A stretch of DNA of 64,000 nt from Nocardioides alpinus (GCF_900112035.1 NZ_FOKC01000005.1:272742-336741), one strand, 5' to 3'. Shown: positions 18,139-26,590, counted from the first letter of the stretch. Made by a program: numbers and translations. The notes: generated by a model not told the origin, from the sequence alone.

Positions 18139-18174
18139 CCGCACCCGTTCGGGCGCAGGGCTAGCCTCGACGTC

Positions 18175-18645
18175 ATGTCTCCCCAGATCGCGACCAACAC
18201 CGACGTCGGCCTCGAGCAGCTGCTGGACTTCGTACGCACCCGCCACCACATGGTGCTGATCACCCGCCGTGCCGACGGCTCGCCGCAGTCGTCGCCGGTG
18301 ACGGGCGGGGTCGACGACAGCGGCCGGATCGTCATCGCCACCTACCCGCAGCGGGCCAAGACGAGGAACGCCCGCAAGCGCCCGGATGTCTCGGTGCTCG
18401 TGCTCTCCGAGGAGTGGGACGACGCGTGGGTCCAGGTGGACGGGACGTGCGAGGTGCTCGACGCGGTCGACGGACCCGAGGCCCTCGACGGCTTCGTGGA
18501 GTACTTCCGCAACATCGCGGGCGAGCACTCCGACTGGGACGAGTACCGCGCGGCCATGGTGAAGCAGGACAAGTCGCTCCTGCGGATCACGCCGACCCGC
18601 TGGGGTCCTGTCGCGACCGGCGGCTTCCCGCCGCAGGACTCCTGA
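18175..18645 (+). CDS. PPOX-class F420/FMN-dependent protein
   Basis: 156-residue split-barrel protein of the pyridoxamine-5'-phosphate oxidase superfamily, in the actinobacterial F420-type subgroup. Visible features: N-terminal helix QLLDFVRTRHHMVLITRRADG, strand pair SPVTGG, AKTRNARKRPDVSVLVL and the C-terminal RITPTRWG that often ends these proteins. Such proteins reduce enones or other small molecules with F420H2, or bind FMN. TAGCCT seven bases before the ATG suggests leaderless expression. Confidence 0.85.
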   Translation: MSPQIATNTDVGLEQLLDFVRTRHHMVLITRRADGSPQSSPVTGGVDDSGRIVIATYPQRAKTRNARKRPDVSVLVLSEEWDDAWVQVDGTCEVLDAVDGPEALDGFVEYFRNIAGEHSDWDEYRAAMVKQDKSLLRITPTRWGPVATGGFPPQDS

Positions 18646-18651
18646 GACCGG

Positions 18652-19356
18652 TCAGCGGCCCTGGTTGTGCAGGTCGATGACCACGCGCGCGACCTTCGTG
18701 ACGTGGATGCCTGCCCGTCGAGCGGCGTCGTCGAGCGCCCCGCGAGCGTCGTCCAGGCTGGTTCCGCGTCGTGCGGCGAGGATGCCGGTCGCGACCTCCA
18801 CGCTCGTGTCGTTGCGCAACCGCCCGGGGGCGTCGCGTGCGTCGTCGCGCGTGGTGAACGCGAGGTCGGCGTTGGTCACCGCACCCGGCGCCCACGCCCT
18901 CAGCACGTCGGCGAGCGCCTGGTGCTTGCCGACGAAGGTGCCTTCCGAACGACCGTAGAGGTTGACGGTGCCGCTGATCTCGCCGGCGTTGCGGATCGGG
19001 AAGGTCAGCGTGCTGGACACACCGGCGGCCGCGCCGACCACAGCGAGGGCCTGCCACCTCTCCTCGCTGAACAGGCCTCCGTCGGAGGTGGCGATGCCGT
19101 GCCCCAGGTGGATGGCGGCCTCGCACGGGCCGGTGTCCAGGTACTGGACGGCGTCGAGCGCCGCGATCTCGGCATCGGTGGCCACCAGGGTGAACGTCAG
19201 CCCGTGCACGTGGGAGGCCACGCTGATCCCGGCCAGGTCCGGGGTGATGGTCTGGGCCCGCGCCGCCAGGTGGGTGAGCTGGTCGGACAGGCTGCCGTCG
19301 TCCAGCGCGGCGTCGAGCTCGCCGATCGCCTCCAACGTCTCGGGGATGAACTCCAT
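18652..19356 (-). CDS. GAF-ANTAR regulator (C)
   Basis: 234 residues. A GAF-like sensor domain fills about residues 15-165 (SVASHVHGLTFTLVATDAEI, CEAAIHLG, AAGVSSTLTFPI, ISGTVNLYG); then GAVTNADLAFTTRDDA leads to an ANTAR domain (about 175-232: EVATGILAARRGTSLDDARGALDDAARRAG). It shares the linker GAVTNADL and overall layout with the protein at 25869, so these two form a second paralogous pair, distinct from A/B. Convergent with the PPOX gene with only 6 bp between stops. ATG at 19356 chosen; an in-frame ATG 12 codons earlier exists. Confidence 0.82.
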   Translation of the reverse strand: MEFIPETLEAIGELDAALDDGSLSDQLTHLAARAQTITPDLAGISVASHVHGLTFTLVATDAEIAALDAVQYLDTGPCEAAIHLGHGIATSDGGLFSEERWQALAVVGAAAGVSSTLTFPIRNAGEISGTVNLYGRSEGTFVGKHQALADVLRAWAPGAVTNADLAFTTRDDARDAPGRLRNDTSVEVATGILAARRGTSLDDARGALDDAARRAGIHVTKVARVVIDLHNQGR

Positions 19357-19420
19357 GACCCACCAGTACCCGACAGCGGGCGGCCCATTCAAGCCACCAA
19401 CGGGTGAGCCGCCACTCGGA

Positions 19421-20005
19421 TCAGGCGATCTCGATGAGTGAGGCGTCGACCTTCTCCCGCAGCAGCCTGAGCGCGTTGCGGATCCGGGTCTTGGTCGTGC
19501 CCAGGGGGGCCTGCATCAGCTGCGCGACGTCCGCGTAGGTGTGGCCACCGAAGTAGGCCAGCTCGATCGCCCGTCGCTGGGTGGGCGGCAGCTCCATCAG
19601 CGCGGCGAAGATCGATCGCGTCCGGAAGTGCGAGCTGGCCTCCTGGAAGGTGCTGTCCGTGGTGCCCGCCTCGCTGCCCTCGCCGTGCCACGAGGTGTCG
19701 CGCCTCCGGGCCGCGCTGCTCGACCGGACCCGGTCGACCGCGCGGTGGTGCGCCATCGTCGAGATCCAGGCACCCGCCGAGCCGCGGGAGGGGTCGAAGC
19801 GCGAGCAGCTGCGCCACACCTCGATCATCGTCTCCTGGGCGACCTCCTCGGCCTGGTGGTGGTCGCGGACGACGCGCAGGGTGATGCCGTACACGCGCCC
19901 GCCGACCTCGTCGTAGACCTCGGTGAAGGCGTCCGTGTCGCCCGCCGCGGCGCGCAGCAGGGACGCGGTGAGCGGGTCGGGGTCGTGGTGGCGAGGTGTC
20001 GGCAT
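19421..20005 (-). CDS. sigK: ECF RNA polymerase sigma factor, SigK-like
   Basis: 194 residues: sigma region 2 (AFTEVYDEVGGRVYGITLRVV...EEVAQETMIEVWR) and region 4 (LPPTQRRAIELAYFGGHTYADVAQLM, ending LGTTKTRIRNALRLLRE). The pattern is closest to actinobacterial SigK. SigK genes usually sit beside the anti-sigma gene rskA; none is next to this one, so its control is unclear. It is divergent from an OhrR-type MarR gene with 90 bp between, in which two CTTG-N4-CAAG sites lie, so a redox repressor could control the sigma factor. Start at 20005 follows GGAGAG. Confidence 0.85.
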   Translation of the reverse strand: MPTPRHHDPDPLTASLLRAAAGDTDAFTEVYDEVGGRVYGITLRVVRDHHQAEEVAQETMIEVWRSCSRFDPSRGSAGAWISTMAHHRAVDRVRSSSAARRRDTSWHGEGSEAGTTDSTFQEASSHFRTRSIFAALMELPPTQRRAIELAYFGGHTYADVAQLMQAPLGTTKTRIRNALRLLREKVDASLIEIA

Positions 20006-20039
20006 CGTGGCTCTCCAGGAATGAGTCGTCCGAAGACGC

Positions 20040-20066
20040 CTTGTGCGCAAGTAACTTGGGAACAAG
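20040..20066. promoter_or_regulatory. two CTTG-N4-CAAG candidate operators
   Basis: CTTGTGCGCAAG (20040-20051) and CTTGGGAACAAG (20055-20066) are two 12-bp inverted-repeat sites, 15 bp centre to centre, between the sigma factor and the MarR gene and just upstream of the MarR -10 (GAGAAT, 20084-20089, six bases before the ATG). Confidence 0.5.
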
Positions 20067-20095
20067 ATAGCGGTGTTTCGTGAGAGAATGCACGA

Positions 20096-20527
20096 ATGGC
20101 CGAGAACGAGGCACCTCCTCTGGTGGACCAGCTGTGCTTCGACCTCTACGCCGCCTCGCGCGCCGTCACCGCTGCCTACCGACCGGTCCTGGCCGAGCTC
20201 GGGCTCACCTACCCGCAGTACCTCGTCCTGATCGTGCTCTGGGAGCGGGAGAGCTGCACCGTGCGCGACATCGCCGACACCCTGCGCCTCGACCACGGCA
20301 CCCTCACACCGCTGCTGCGTCGGATGGAGGGCGCCGGGCTGGTCGCGCGGCACCGCGACCACAACGACGAGCGCTTCGTGGTCATCTCGCTGGCGGAGAA
20401 GGGCAGCGCCCTGCGCGCGCACGCCAACCGCATCCACTGCGACATGAAGGACGCACTCGCGCTCAACGAGCAGGAGTTCAGCGACCTGCAGCTCACCCTG
20501 CGCACGCTGACGACGCGCGTCAGCTGA
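20096..20527 (+). CDS. ohrR: OhrR-type organic-peroxide-sensing MarR repressor
   Basis: 143 residues. The N-terminus DQLCFDLYAASRAVTAAY carries the single reactive Cys (residue ~14) in the QLCF context of OhrR, and LTYPQYLVLIVLWE plus LRLDHGTLTPLLRRMEGAG matches the OhrR winged helix. OhrR senses organic hydroperoxides through this Cys and releases DNA. The usual target ohr (peroxiredoxin) is not in the window; the divergent SigK-like gene is the only candidate neighbour besides itself. A hairpin terminator follows at 20552. Confidence 0.85.
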   Translation: MAENEAPPLVDQLCFDLYAASRAVTAAYRPVLAELGLTYPQYLVLIVLWERESCTVRDIADTLRLDHGTLTPLLRRMEGAGLVARHRDHNDERFVVISLAEKGSALRAHANRIHCDMKDALALNEQEFSDLQLTLRTLTTRVS

Positions 20528-20551
20528 CCGGCGGGTGCCCGGAAGTGCCGA

Positions 20552-20582
20552 GCCCGGTCGTCCTGTTGCACGACGACCGGGC
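20552..20582 (+). terminator. terminator after ohrR
   Basis: Perfect 11-bp stem (GCCCGGTCGTC at 20552-20562 with its complement at 20572-20582) and a 9-nt loop, 24 bp after the ohrR stop. Confidence 0.7.
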
Positions 20583-20727
20583 CCGACACCGGCCGATCCG
20601 GCCGACTGTTTGACCGGACGGCCTCGACCTCGCGACTTGCGATCGGGAGGCCGTGCTCCCTCTGTACCCCGGGTATGCACTTTCAACGCTCGCGCGCGCC
20701 TTTGCCTCGTTTGCGACCATGGGAGGC

Positions 20728-21318
20728 ATGCAGACCACCACCCGCGAGCCGGCCTGGCAGCAGGCGGCCGTGCTGACCGGCGCGTTCGTCGCGGTGCTGT
20801 GGGTGCTGGAGATCTTCGACGCGGCGACCGGCCACCCCCTCGATGCCTACGGCGTCCAGCCGCGCACCGAGGACGGCCTCGTCGGCATCGCCACCGCGCC
20901 GATGCTGCACTTCGGGTTCGACCACCTCATCAGCAACACGGTGCCGGTCCTGGTCCTCGGCTTCCTGGCCCTCGCGACCGGGATCGGACGCGGCCTGCTC
21001 GCGACCGCGATCATCTGGGTGGTGGGCGGCCTCGGCGTCTGGCTCTTCGCCCAGCCCGGGAGCAACCACGCGGGCGCCTCGATCCTGATCTTCGGGTGGA
21101 TCGTCTTCCTCATCGTGCGCGGGTTCCTCAACCGGCGCTCGACCGAGATCCTCATCGGCGTCGCGGTCTTCCTGCTCTACAGCGGCGCGCTGCTCGGGGT
21201 CCTGCCCGGCCAGCCCGGTGTCTCGTGGCAGGGCCACCTCTTCGGTGCGATCGGCGGTTTCCTCGCCGCCCGTCTCCTGACGACCCGCGCCCGCGATGAG
21301 GCACGCGTCACGTACTGA
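20728..21318 (+). CDS. rhomboid-family intramembrane protease
   Basis: 196 residues with about six hydrophobic segments. Rhomboid landmarks: HFGFDHLISNTVPVLVLG early, the catalytic-Ser loop HAGASILIFGW (usual form GASG, here GASI) and the His-containing last helix WQGHLFGAIGGFLAA. Ser and His are both present, so it may be active, though the changed residue after GAS is unusual. Cleaves unknown membrane proteins. Start is uncertain: 20728 chosen, 20719 and 20653 are alternatives in the same frame. Confidence 0.8.
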   Translation: MQTTTREPAWQQAAVLTGAFVAVLWVLEIFDAATGHPLDAYGVQPRTEDGLVGIATAPMLHFGFDHLISNTVPVLVLGFLALATGIGRGLLATAIIWVVGGLGVWLFAQPGSNHAGASILIFGWIVFLIVRGFLNRRSTEILIGVAVFLLYSGALLGVLPGQPGVSWQGHLFGAIGGFLAARLLTTRARDEARVTY

Positions 21319-21369
21319 GCAGTAACAAAACCCGGACGCGGCCTGATCGAGGCTCCTAGCCTGCTCCTC

Positions 21370-21873
21370 ATGCGCGCCTCCTCCCGTCTCCCGGCCCTGC
21401 TCCCGGCCCTGCTCCCGGCCCTGCTCCCGGCCCTGCTCCCGGCCCTCCTCGTGGTCCTGCTCGGCCCCGCCCTCGCGGCCTGCGCCGGCGACACGGAGTC
21501 CGCGCCCGTCGAGGCGCAGTCGGTCGCGCAGCAGGAGGACGCGGCACTCGCGCAGTGGCGCGCGGAGGTCGAGGACGAGCTCGGCACGGACACGTTCGAC
21601 CTCGCCACGCTGCAGCAGGACGCTGTCGTCGACTGCGGACGCACCGATGCGTCGTCGTGGACGGTCGCGCTGGCACTCAGCGGCGACGTGGCGACGTCGG
21701 CCCTGACTCGGATCGGGCTCGAGCACACCTGCCCCGACGTCGTACCCGTCTTCGACGAGGCGGTCGCCACCGTCGAGACCGCGGCCGACCCGCTGGACCT
21801 GGTCTGCGGCCCCGGCGTGGAGCTGAGCTCGGTGGACGCGATGACCGCCGACCTGGCCTGCGCCCACCGCTGA
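21370..21873 (+). CDS. small lipoprotein with repeat-built signal peptide
   Basis: 167 residues. The signal peptide hydrophobic core is made of five repeated P-A-L-L units encoded by a 12-bp tandem repeat, followed by lipobox-like ALAAC (Cys ~38). The mature part is helical and acidic with four Cys residues (DCGRTDAS, EHTCPDVV, LVCGPGV, LACAHR) that could form two disulfides. Not a recognised family; lipid-anchored extracytoplasmic protein of unknown role. TAGCCT lies seven bases before the ATG, suggesting leaderless expression. Confidence 0.7.
   Translation: MRASSRLPALLPALLPALLPALLPALLVVLLGPALAACAGDTESAPVEAQSVAQQEDAALAQWRAEVEDELGTDTFDLATLQQDAVVDCGRTDASSWTVALALSGDVATSALTRIGLEHTCPDVVPVFDEAVATVETAADPLDLVCGPGVELSSVDAMTADLACAHR
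21391..21450. repeat. 12-bp tandem repeat, five copies
   Basis: Four perfect copies of CCGGCCCTGCTC and a fifth with one change, coding the PALL units of the signal peptide. Unit length is a multiple of three, so copy-number change would lengthen or shorten the hydrophobic core in frame. Confidence 0.95.
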
Positions 21874-21943
21874 TCCGTGCGTGCGTCCCGCCGCTGTTCG
21901 GTGTGACGCCGGGTGAAGACGGCGTCGGTGGGTACGGGGACGC

Positions 21944-23044
21944 ATGGCACGCACCTCAGTCCCGACCCCGTCCCGCACCGACCCGGACCAGTCGGGCAAG
22001 CCCGACTCGCCGCGCGACCTCACCAAGCCCTCCTGGGGCTACGTGGCGCGCAAGACCTGGCGTGAGTTCTCCGACGACCAGTGCACAGATCTCGCTGCGG
22101 CCCTGACCTACTACGCCGTCCTGGCCCTCTTCCCGGCAGCGCTGGCGATGCTGTCGCTGGTGGGCCTCGTCGGGCAGGGGCCCGACACGGTCGATGCCCT
22201 CCTCCAGGTGCTGCGCAGCGTCGGGGCCGGTGGAGCGGCCGACACCCTCGAGCCCACTCTCGTCGAGCTCAGCAGGTCCTCGAGCGCGGGGTGGGGGCTC
22301 GTGCTCGGCCTGGCGGCGGCGCTCTGGTCGGCGTCCGGCTACGTCGGGGCGTTCGGTCGCGGGATGAACCGGGTGTACGAGGTGGAGGAAGGTCGACCGA
22401 TCTGGAAGCTGCGGCCGATGATGCTCCTGGTCACGCTCGTGACAGTCGTGCTCACCGCGCTGGTCGCGCTCAGCCTCGTGCTCACCGGACCGGCCGCACA
22501 GGCGGTGGGTGACGTCGTCGGGCTCGGCTCGACCGCCGTCCTGGTGTGGAACATCGCCAAGTGGCCGGTGATGCTGCTGGTCGTCGTGCTGATCGTCGGT
22601 CTGCTCTACTACGCCACCCCCAACGTCAAGCAGCCGAAGTTCCGCTGGATCAGCGTCGGCGCGGCGCTGGCGATCCTGGTGTGGCTCGTGGCCTCGGCCG
22701 GCTTCGGCTTCTACGTCGCGAACATCAGCAGCTACGACAAGACCTACGGGTCGCTGGCGGGGGTCATCGTCTTCCTGCTCTGGCTCTGGATCACCAACCT
22801 CGCGCTGCTCTTCGGCGCCGAGCTGGATGCCGAGCTCGAGCGGGCGCGGGAGCTGCAGGCAGGGATGCCGGCCGAGCGGGAGATCCAGCTCCCCCCGCGC
22901 GACACCCGCAAGATCGACAAGGCGGCCGCGAAGCAGGAGGCGGACGAGCTCCGCGGGCGCCGGATCCGGGAGACGCACGGACGCGACGCCGACCCCGACG
23001 ACGCCGGCAGCCGCCCCCGTGAGACCGACAGCTCCACCCGATGA
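21944..23044 (+). CDS. YihY/UPF0761-family inner-membrane protein
   Basis: 366 residues with six transmembrane segments between about residues 45 and 285. Family landmarks: LAAALTYYAVLALFPAALAM in the first helix, SASGYVGAFGRGMNRVYEVEE after the third, YYATPNVKQPKFRWISVGA, and YGSLAGVIVFLLWLWITNLALLFGAELDAE at the end of the core. The C-terminal 80 residues are charged and probably cytoplasmic. Function of the family is unsettled. Its stop overlaps the SDR gene by four bases. Confidence 0.88.
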   Translation: MARTSVPTPSRTDPDQSGKPDSPRDLTKPSWGYVARKTWREFSDDQCTDLAAALTYYAVLALFPAALAMLSLVGLVGQGPDTVDALLQVLRSVGAGGAADTLEPTLVELSRSSSAGWGLVLGLAAALWSASGYVGAFGRGMNRVYEVEEGRPIWKLRPMMLLVTLVTVVLTALVALSLVLTGPAAQAVGDVVGLGSTAVLVWNIAKWPVMLLVVVLIVGLLYYATPNVKQPKFRWISVGAALAILVWLVASAGFGFYVANISSYDKTYGSLAGVIVFLLWLWITNLALLFGAELDAELERARELQAGMPAEREIQLPPRDTRKIDKAAAKQEADELRGRRIRETHGRDADPDDAGSRPRETDSSTR

Positions 23045-23988
23045 GCCCCTCCTCCCGCGTCGTCCTGGTGACCGGTGCGTCGAGCGGCATCGGGGAAGCC
23101 GTCGCGCGACAGGCCGCGGCCCGCGGCGACCACGTCGTGCTGCTCGCCCGTGGGCGTGGCGCGCTGGAACGGGTGGCCGCGGACTGTGAGCGTCTCGGCG
23201 CTGCCACCACCCTCGTCACGGCCGCCGACGTCGGCGACGACCGGCAGGTGTCCGCCGCTGTCGCTGCCGCCGTCGCGGCCCACGGACGCCTGGACGTGGT
23301 GGTCAGCTGCGCCGGTGTCGTGGCCTACGGCCGCATCACCGACGTGCCGGTGGAGGTGTTCGACGGCGTCATCACGACCAACCTCCTCGGCCCGCTCAAC
23401 CTGGCTCGGCACGTGCTCCCCGTGCTCCGCGACCAGGACTCCGGGAGCGTGGTGCTGGTCGGCTCCCTCATCGGCCACATCGGCGTGCCGGACATGGCGG
23501 CGTACGTCGTGAGCAAGTGGGGCCTGCGCGGCCTCGTCCGCCAGCTGCGGGTCGACAACCGCGACCGCCCGGGCGTGGGCTTCGGCTACGTGGCCCCCGG
23601 GGGAGTGGACACGCCCATCTACCGGCAGGCGGCGACGTACGGCGACGCGGTGGGCCGCCCGCCCTTCCCGGTGGCCTCGCCGGAGAAGGTCGCTGGACGC
23701 GTGCTCGCCGCGGCAGACCGTTCGTGGCGCGGCGGCCAGGTCGGCGTCGCCAACCAGCTCATCCGCTTCGGGTTCAGGACGCTCCCGTGGGCCTACGACC
23801 GGCTCGTCGGACCGCTCTTCGCGGTCGCGGCGCAGGACCAGGTCGCACCGGTGGTGCGGGGACCCGGCAACGTGCTGGAGTCCCGGCAGGAGGGCAACCG
23901 CCTGCGGGGCGACCAGGGCAATGCCCTGCTCGGGACGATCCTCAACGTCGTCGAGCTCGGTCGCCGTCGCCTGCGCCGCGGCCACTGA
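23041..23988 (+). CDS. short-chain dehydrogenase/reductase
   Basis: 315 residues. Rossmann cofactor motif TGASSGIG near the N-terminus, VVSCAG (NAG-equivalent), active-site Ser in VLVGSLIGHIG and Y-x-x-x-K as YVVSK. The C-terminal extension of about 90 residues (ANQLIRFGFRTLPWAYDRLVGPLF) goes beyond a classical SDR and looks membrane-associating. Coupled to the YihY-type gene by an ATGA overlap. Substrate unknown; probably a lipid-like alcohol given the tail and the membrane partner. Confidence 0.88.
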   Translation: MSPSSRVVLVTGASSGIGEAVARQAAARGDHVVLLARGRGALERVAADCERLGAATTLVTAADVGDDRQVSAAVAAAVAAHGRLDVVVSCAGVVAYGRITDVPVEVFDGVITTNLLGPLNLARHVLPVLRDQDSGSVVLVGSLIGHIGVPDMAAYVVSKWGLRGLVRQLRVDNRDRPGVGFGYVAPGGVDTPIYRQAATYGDAVGRPPFPVASPEKVAGRVLAAADRSWRGGQVGVANQLIRFGFRTLPWAYDRLVGPLFAVAAQDQVAPVVRGPGNVLESRQEGNRLRGDQGNALLGTILNVVELGRRRLRRGH

Positions 23989-24013
23989 CCGCGGCCGCGG
24001 CGCCGGGAGCGAC

Positions 24014-24190
24014 TCACGTGTCGGTGGCCGGTCCAGACTCGGTCGCACCGCCCTCGGAGGTCCACCCCTCGTCCTCGCCCGTGTCGTGGGCGGGATCGTC
24101 CTCGGTCCCCGGGCTGTTGCTCGGGTCCGTGTCGAGGTGGGTCTGGGGGTCGTCCTGCGTCTCGGGAGCCGTGTCGTCAGGGGTGGTCAT
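24014..24190 (-). CDS. small acidic low-complexity protein
   Basis: 58 residues dominated by Asp, Glu, Thr, Pro and Ser (MTTPDDTAPETQDDPQTHLD start), predicted disordered and very acidic. The start is firmly supported by AAGGAG five bases upstream. No recognised domain. Divergent from the flavodoxin-fold gene with a 240-bp gap carrying two large inverted repeats. Confidence 0.65.
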   Translation of the reverse strand: MTTPDDTAPETQDDPQTHLDTDPSNSPGTEDDPAHDTGEDEGWTSEGGATESGPATDT

Positions 24191-24299
24191 GGCGTCTCCT
24201 TCGTGGGGGGTGTGTGCGGTCAACCATCCTGTACCCCGAAGCCGTCGAAAAAAGTCCGGGCCGGTGCATGCGGCGCCGGTCGGTGGGTACCTCGGAGCA

Positions 24300-24395
24300 C
24301 GTCGAGGTCGCCTCGCCGCGACCTCGACGGCCAGCAGCGAGACCCGTCGGGGACCTGACGCCGTACGCCGTGCGAGGGGAGCCGACGGGTCTCGC
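24300..24395. repeat. two strong adjacent inverted repeats
   Basis: First: 12-bp perfect stem, arms CGTCGAGGTCGC at 24300-24311 and 24318-24329, six-base loop CTCGCC. Second: 14-bp perfect arms GCGAGACCCGTCGG at 24337-24350 and its complement at 24382-24395, separated by 31 bases. Both lie in the gap between divergent genes (24190 and 24431), so simple terminator function does not fit easily. Confidence 0.85.
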
Positions 24396-24430
24396 ACATG
24401 CTCGGCCCCGCCCTCGGGTACGGGTGCGCC

Positions 24431-25042
24431 ATGACCGACCTGACCCTCCTCGTCCTCAACTGCACCCTCAAGTCCTCGCCCGCCGAGTCGAGCTCCGAGC
24501 TCCTCGGGTCGCAGGTGCTGGCCGCCTTCGCCGAGCTCGGCGTCACCGGCGCGGTGGAGCGCGTCGTCGACCACGACGTGCGCTTCGGGGTCAGCACCGA
24601 CGAGGGCGACGGAGACGGGTGGCCGGCGCTGCGTCAGCAGATGCTCGCCGCCGACATCCTCGTGATGGTCACCCCGATCTGGATGGGCCAGCCCGGATCC
24701 GTCTCGAAGATGGTGCTCGAGCGGCTGGACGCGGAGCTGTCGGAGACCGACGACGAGGGTCGCCCCCTGACCTTCGGCAAGGTGGCCGGGATCGGCGTCG
24801 TCGGCAACGAGGACGGCGCGCACCACGTGACCGCGGAGCTGGCCCAGGCACTCAACGACGTCGGCTTCACCCTTCCGGCGCAGGCGGCGACCTACTGGGT
24901 GGGCGAGGCGATGCAGTCGGTCGACTACAAGGACGTGACCCCGACGCCGGAGAAGACCGACGGGACCACCCACGTGCTGGCGCGCAACGCGACCCACCTG
25001 GCGACCCTGCTCGCCCGGTCGGGCTACCCCGCGGGCGGCTGA
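24431..25042 (+). CDS. flavodoxin-fold NAD(P)H-dependent oxidoreductase
   Basis: 203 residues of the NADPH-dependent FMN reductase/flavodoxin-like fold: LVLNCTLKSSPAESSSE is the phosphate-binding loop, DILVMVTPIWMGQPGSVSKMVLERLDA the flavin-contact segment, and VVGNEDGAHHVTAEL the following region. Probably a soluble quinone/nitro reductase or an FMN-dependent oxidoreductase. Start at 24431 is preferred to 24398; TACGGG is six bases upstream. Confidence 0.85.
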   Translation: MTDLTLLVLNCTLKSSPAESSSELLGSQVLAAFAELGVTGAVERVVDHDVRFGVSTDEGDGDGWPALRQQMLAADILVMVTPIWMGQPGSVSKMVLERLDAELSETDDEGRPLTFGKVAGIGVVGNEDGAHHVTAELAQALNDVGFTLPAQAATYWVGEAMQSVDYKDVTPTPEKTDGTTHVLARNATHLATLLARSGYPAGG

Positions 25043-25064
25043 GCCGGCGCAGCCACGAGGGCGC

Positions 25065-25730
25065 TCAGCGGGTTCGGAGAGGGCTGTGCGCCAGCTGCGC
25101 CAGCAGGTCGTCCGGTCCGTCGTACACCCACGAGGCCCCGGCCGACACGAGGCGTTCGGCCGCGATGCCGCCGCTGCGCACGCCGATGCACGGGATGCCC
25201 GCCGCCTCGGCCGCGAGTGCGTCCCACGTCGCGTCGCCGACGGCCACCGCGCTGCTGCCACCGGCGCGAGCAGCGGCGGCCAGGACCAGGTCCGGCGCCG
25301 GCTTGCTCGCCAGGTCGTCGGACGCGGTGACGACGGCGGCGAGGTGACGTCGTACGTCGACGAGGTCGAGGAGCTCGTCGACGAGGTCCTTCTCGGACGA
25401 GCTGGCCAGTGCCAGCCGGTGCCCGCGCGACGCCAGGGCCTCGACGACCTCGGAGGCCCCGTCGAGCGGTGAGATCGTGCGGAGCGAGGCGCGGAAGTAG
25501 TGGTCGTGCAGCGCCCGGACGTCGTCGCCGACGGCTGCCTCCGCCGCGTCGCCGGCGACGTGTGCGACCAGGCGGTCCCCACCCATGCCGATGGCCTCGT
25601 GGATCCGCACGGCGCTGACGAACCGGCCGACGTCGTGGAAGGCCGCGTGCCACGCGGTCACGTGCTCGTAGACGGAGTCGACGAGCGTGCCGTCGAGGTC
25701 GAGGACGACTGTCTGCGGTTCGTGGGCCAC
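25065..25730 (-). CDS. HAD-superfamily hydrolase (phosphoglycolate-phosphatase-like)
   Basis: 221 residues from a GTG at 25730. HAD motif I VVLDLDGTLVDS (Asp nucleophile and Asp acid), motif II SSS in LALASSSEKD, Lys in ASKPAPDLV and motif IV GDATWDALAA. The alpha-helical C1 cap follows motif I (HVTAWHAAFHDVG). Probably removes phosphate from a small sugar phosphate or phosphoglycolate. GTG chosen because it places motif I ten residues from the start; longer in-frame starts add a basic unstructured leader. Confidence 0.88.
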   Translation of the reverse strand: MAHEPQTVVLDLDGTLVDSVYEHVTAWHAAFHDVGRFVSAVRIHEAIGMGGDRLVAHVAGDAAEAAVGDDVRALHDHYFRASLRTISPLDGASEVVEALASRGHRLALASSSEKDLVDELLDLVDVRRHLAAVVTASDDLASKPAPDLVLAAAARAGGSSAVAVGDATWDALAAEAAGIPCIGVRSGGIAAERLVSAGASWVYDGPDDLLAQLAHSPLRTR

Positions 25731-25868
25731 GGGGTGGACGTACCCCCACGCGCGAGCTCGTATGCATCCCTCCGGTCGCACGCCCGGTCGGGTGTGGTGG
25801 TGCGGCACCGAGTGAAGGAGCATGGAAGACGTCCGGGGGGATCCCACCGCTTGTCGAGGGGGCACGTC

Positions 25869-26537
25869 ATGGAACTACTGCCCCAGAGCAGAGAAGCGCT
25901 GGATGAGTACGTCGCGCTGTCGGTCGACGACGTCGAGGGCCTGCTGAGGGTCATCGAGGGCTGGGCGGTGAAGGCCGTCCCGGAGTGCGTCGCACTGAGC
26001 GTCACGCTGCTCGACGAGGACCTCACCTTCACCCTGGTCGATGCCGACAGCACTGCCGAGCGGTCCACGCCCTACCCGTCTGGCGCGTCCGAGCCGGTGT
26101 ACGGCGAGTCCGGAGCGGCCTACGCCCTCGACGAGAGCGGGTGGGCCGACATGGCACGCGAGCGGGCCTTCGCCGGGATCGCCAGCACCGTCTGCCTGCC
26201 CGTGGTCGAGCAGGGTCGCGCCGTGCTCAACATCGACCTCTACGCGTCCACCGCTCACGCCTTCCGTGACCGGGTGGACGGGCTGGTGGCAGCTCTCGGC
26301 GCCTGGCAGGCGGGAGCAGTGACGAACGCGGACCTCGGCTTCGACACCCTGCGCCGCGCCGAGGCGGCCCCCGAGCGCCTGCGCGAGCAACGCCTCTTCG
26401 ACGTCGCGGTGGGGCTGGTCGCGGCCCGGGTCGGCGTGACCACGGAGGACGCGCTCGACCTGCTGGCAGCGGCCTCCGAGATCGCCGGCCTGCCGCAGGC
26501 GCAGGTGGCCCTCGTGGCCCGCACCCTTCTGGGCTAG
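25869..26537 (+). CDS. GAF-ANTAR regulator (D)
   Basis: 222 residues. An N-terminal GAF-like domain (about 15-150; LSVTLLDEDLTFTLVDADS, IASTVCLPVVEQGRAVLNIDLY), the linker GAVTNADLGFDTL shared with gene C, and an ANTAR domain (about 165-220; FDVAVGLVAARVGVTTEDALDLLAAASEIAGLPQ). Strong RBS GAGGGGG before the ATG at 25869. It precedes a LuxR-type regulator by 53 bp, so both may respond to one signal. Confidence 0.85.
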   Translation: MELLPQSREALDEYVALSVDDVEGLLRVIEGWAVKAVPECVALSVTLLDEDLTFTLVDADSTAERSTPYPSGASEPVYGESGAAYALDESGWADMARERAFAGIASTVCLPVVEQGRAVLNIDLYASTAHAFRDRVDGLVAALGAWQAGAVTNADLGFDTLRRAEAAPERLREQRLFDVAVGLVAARVGVTTEDALDLLAAASEIAGLPQAQVALVARTLLG

Positions 26538-26590
26538 AAGCCGATTGCGGCTCGCGCGCATGTTCCCCCCCACCGGGGGTACCGGAGGCC

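Noticed and set aside
14974..18528. 1184-codon minus-strand reading frame
   Set aside because: It is a shadow of the reductase, response regulator and fusion genes on the plus strand; its composition is Arg/Gly-rich with no domain, and the plus-strand frames have clear motifs.
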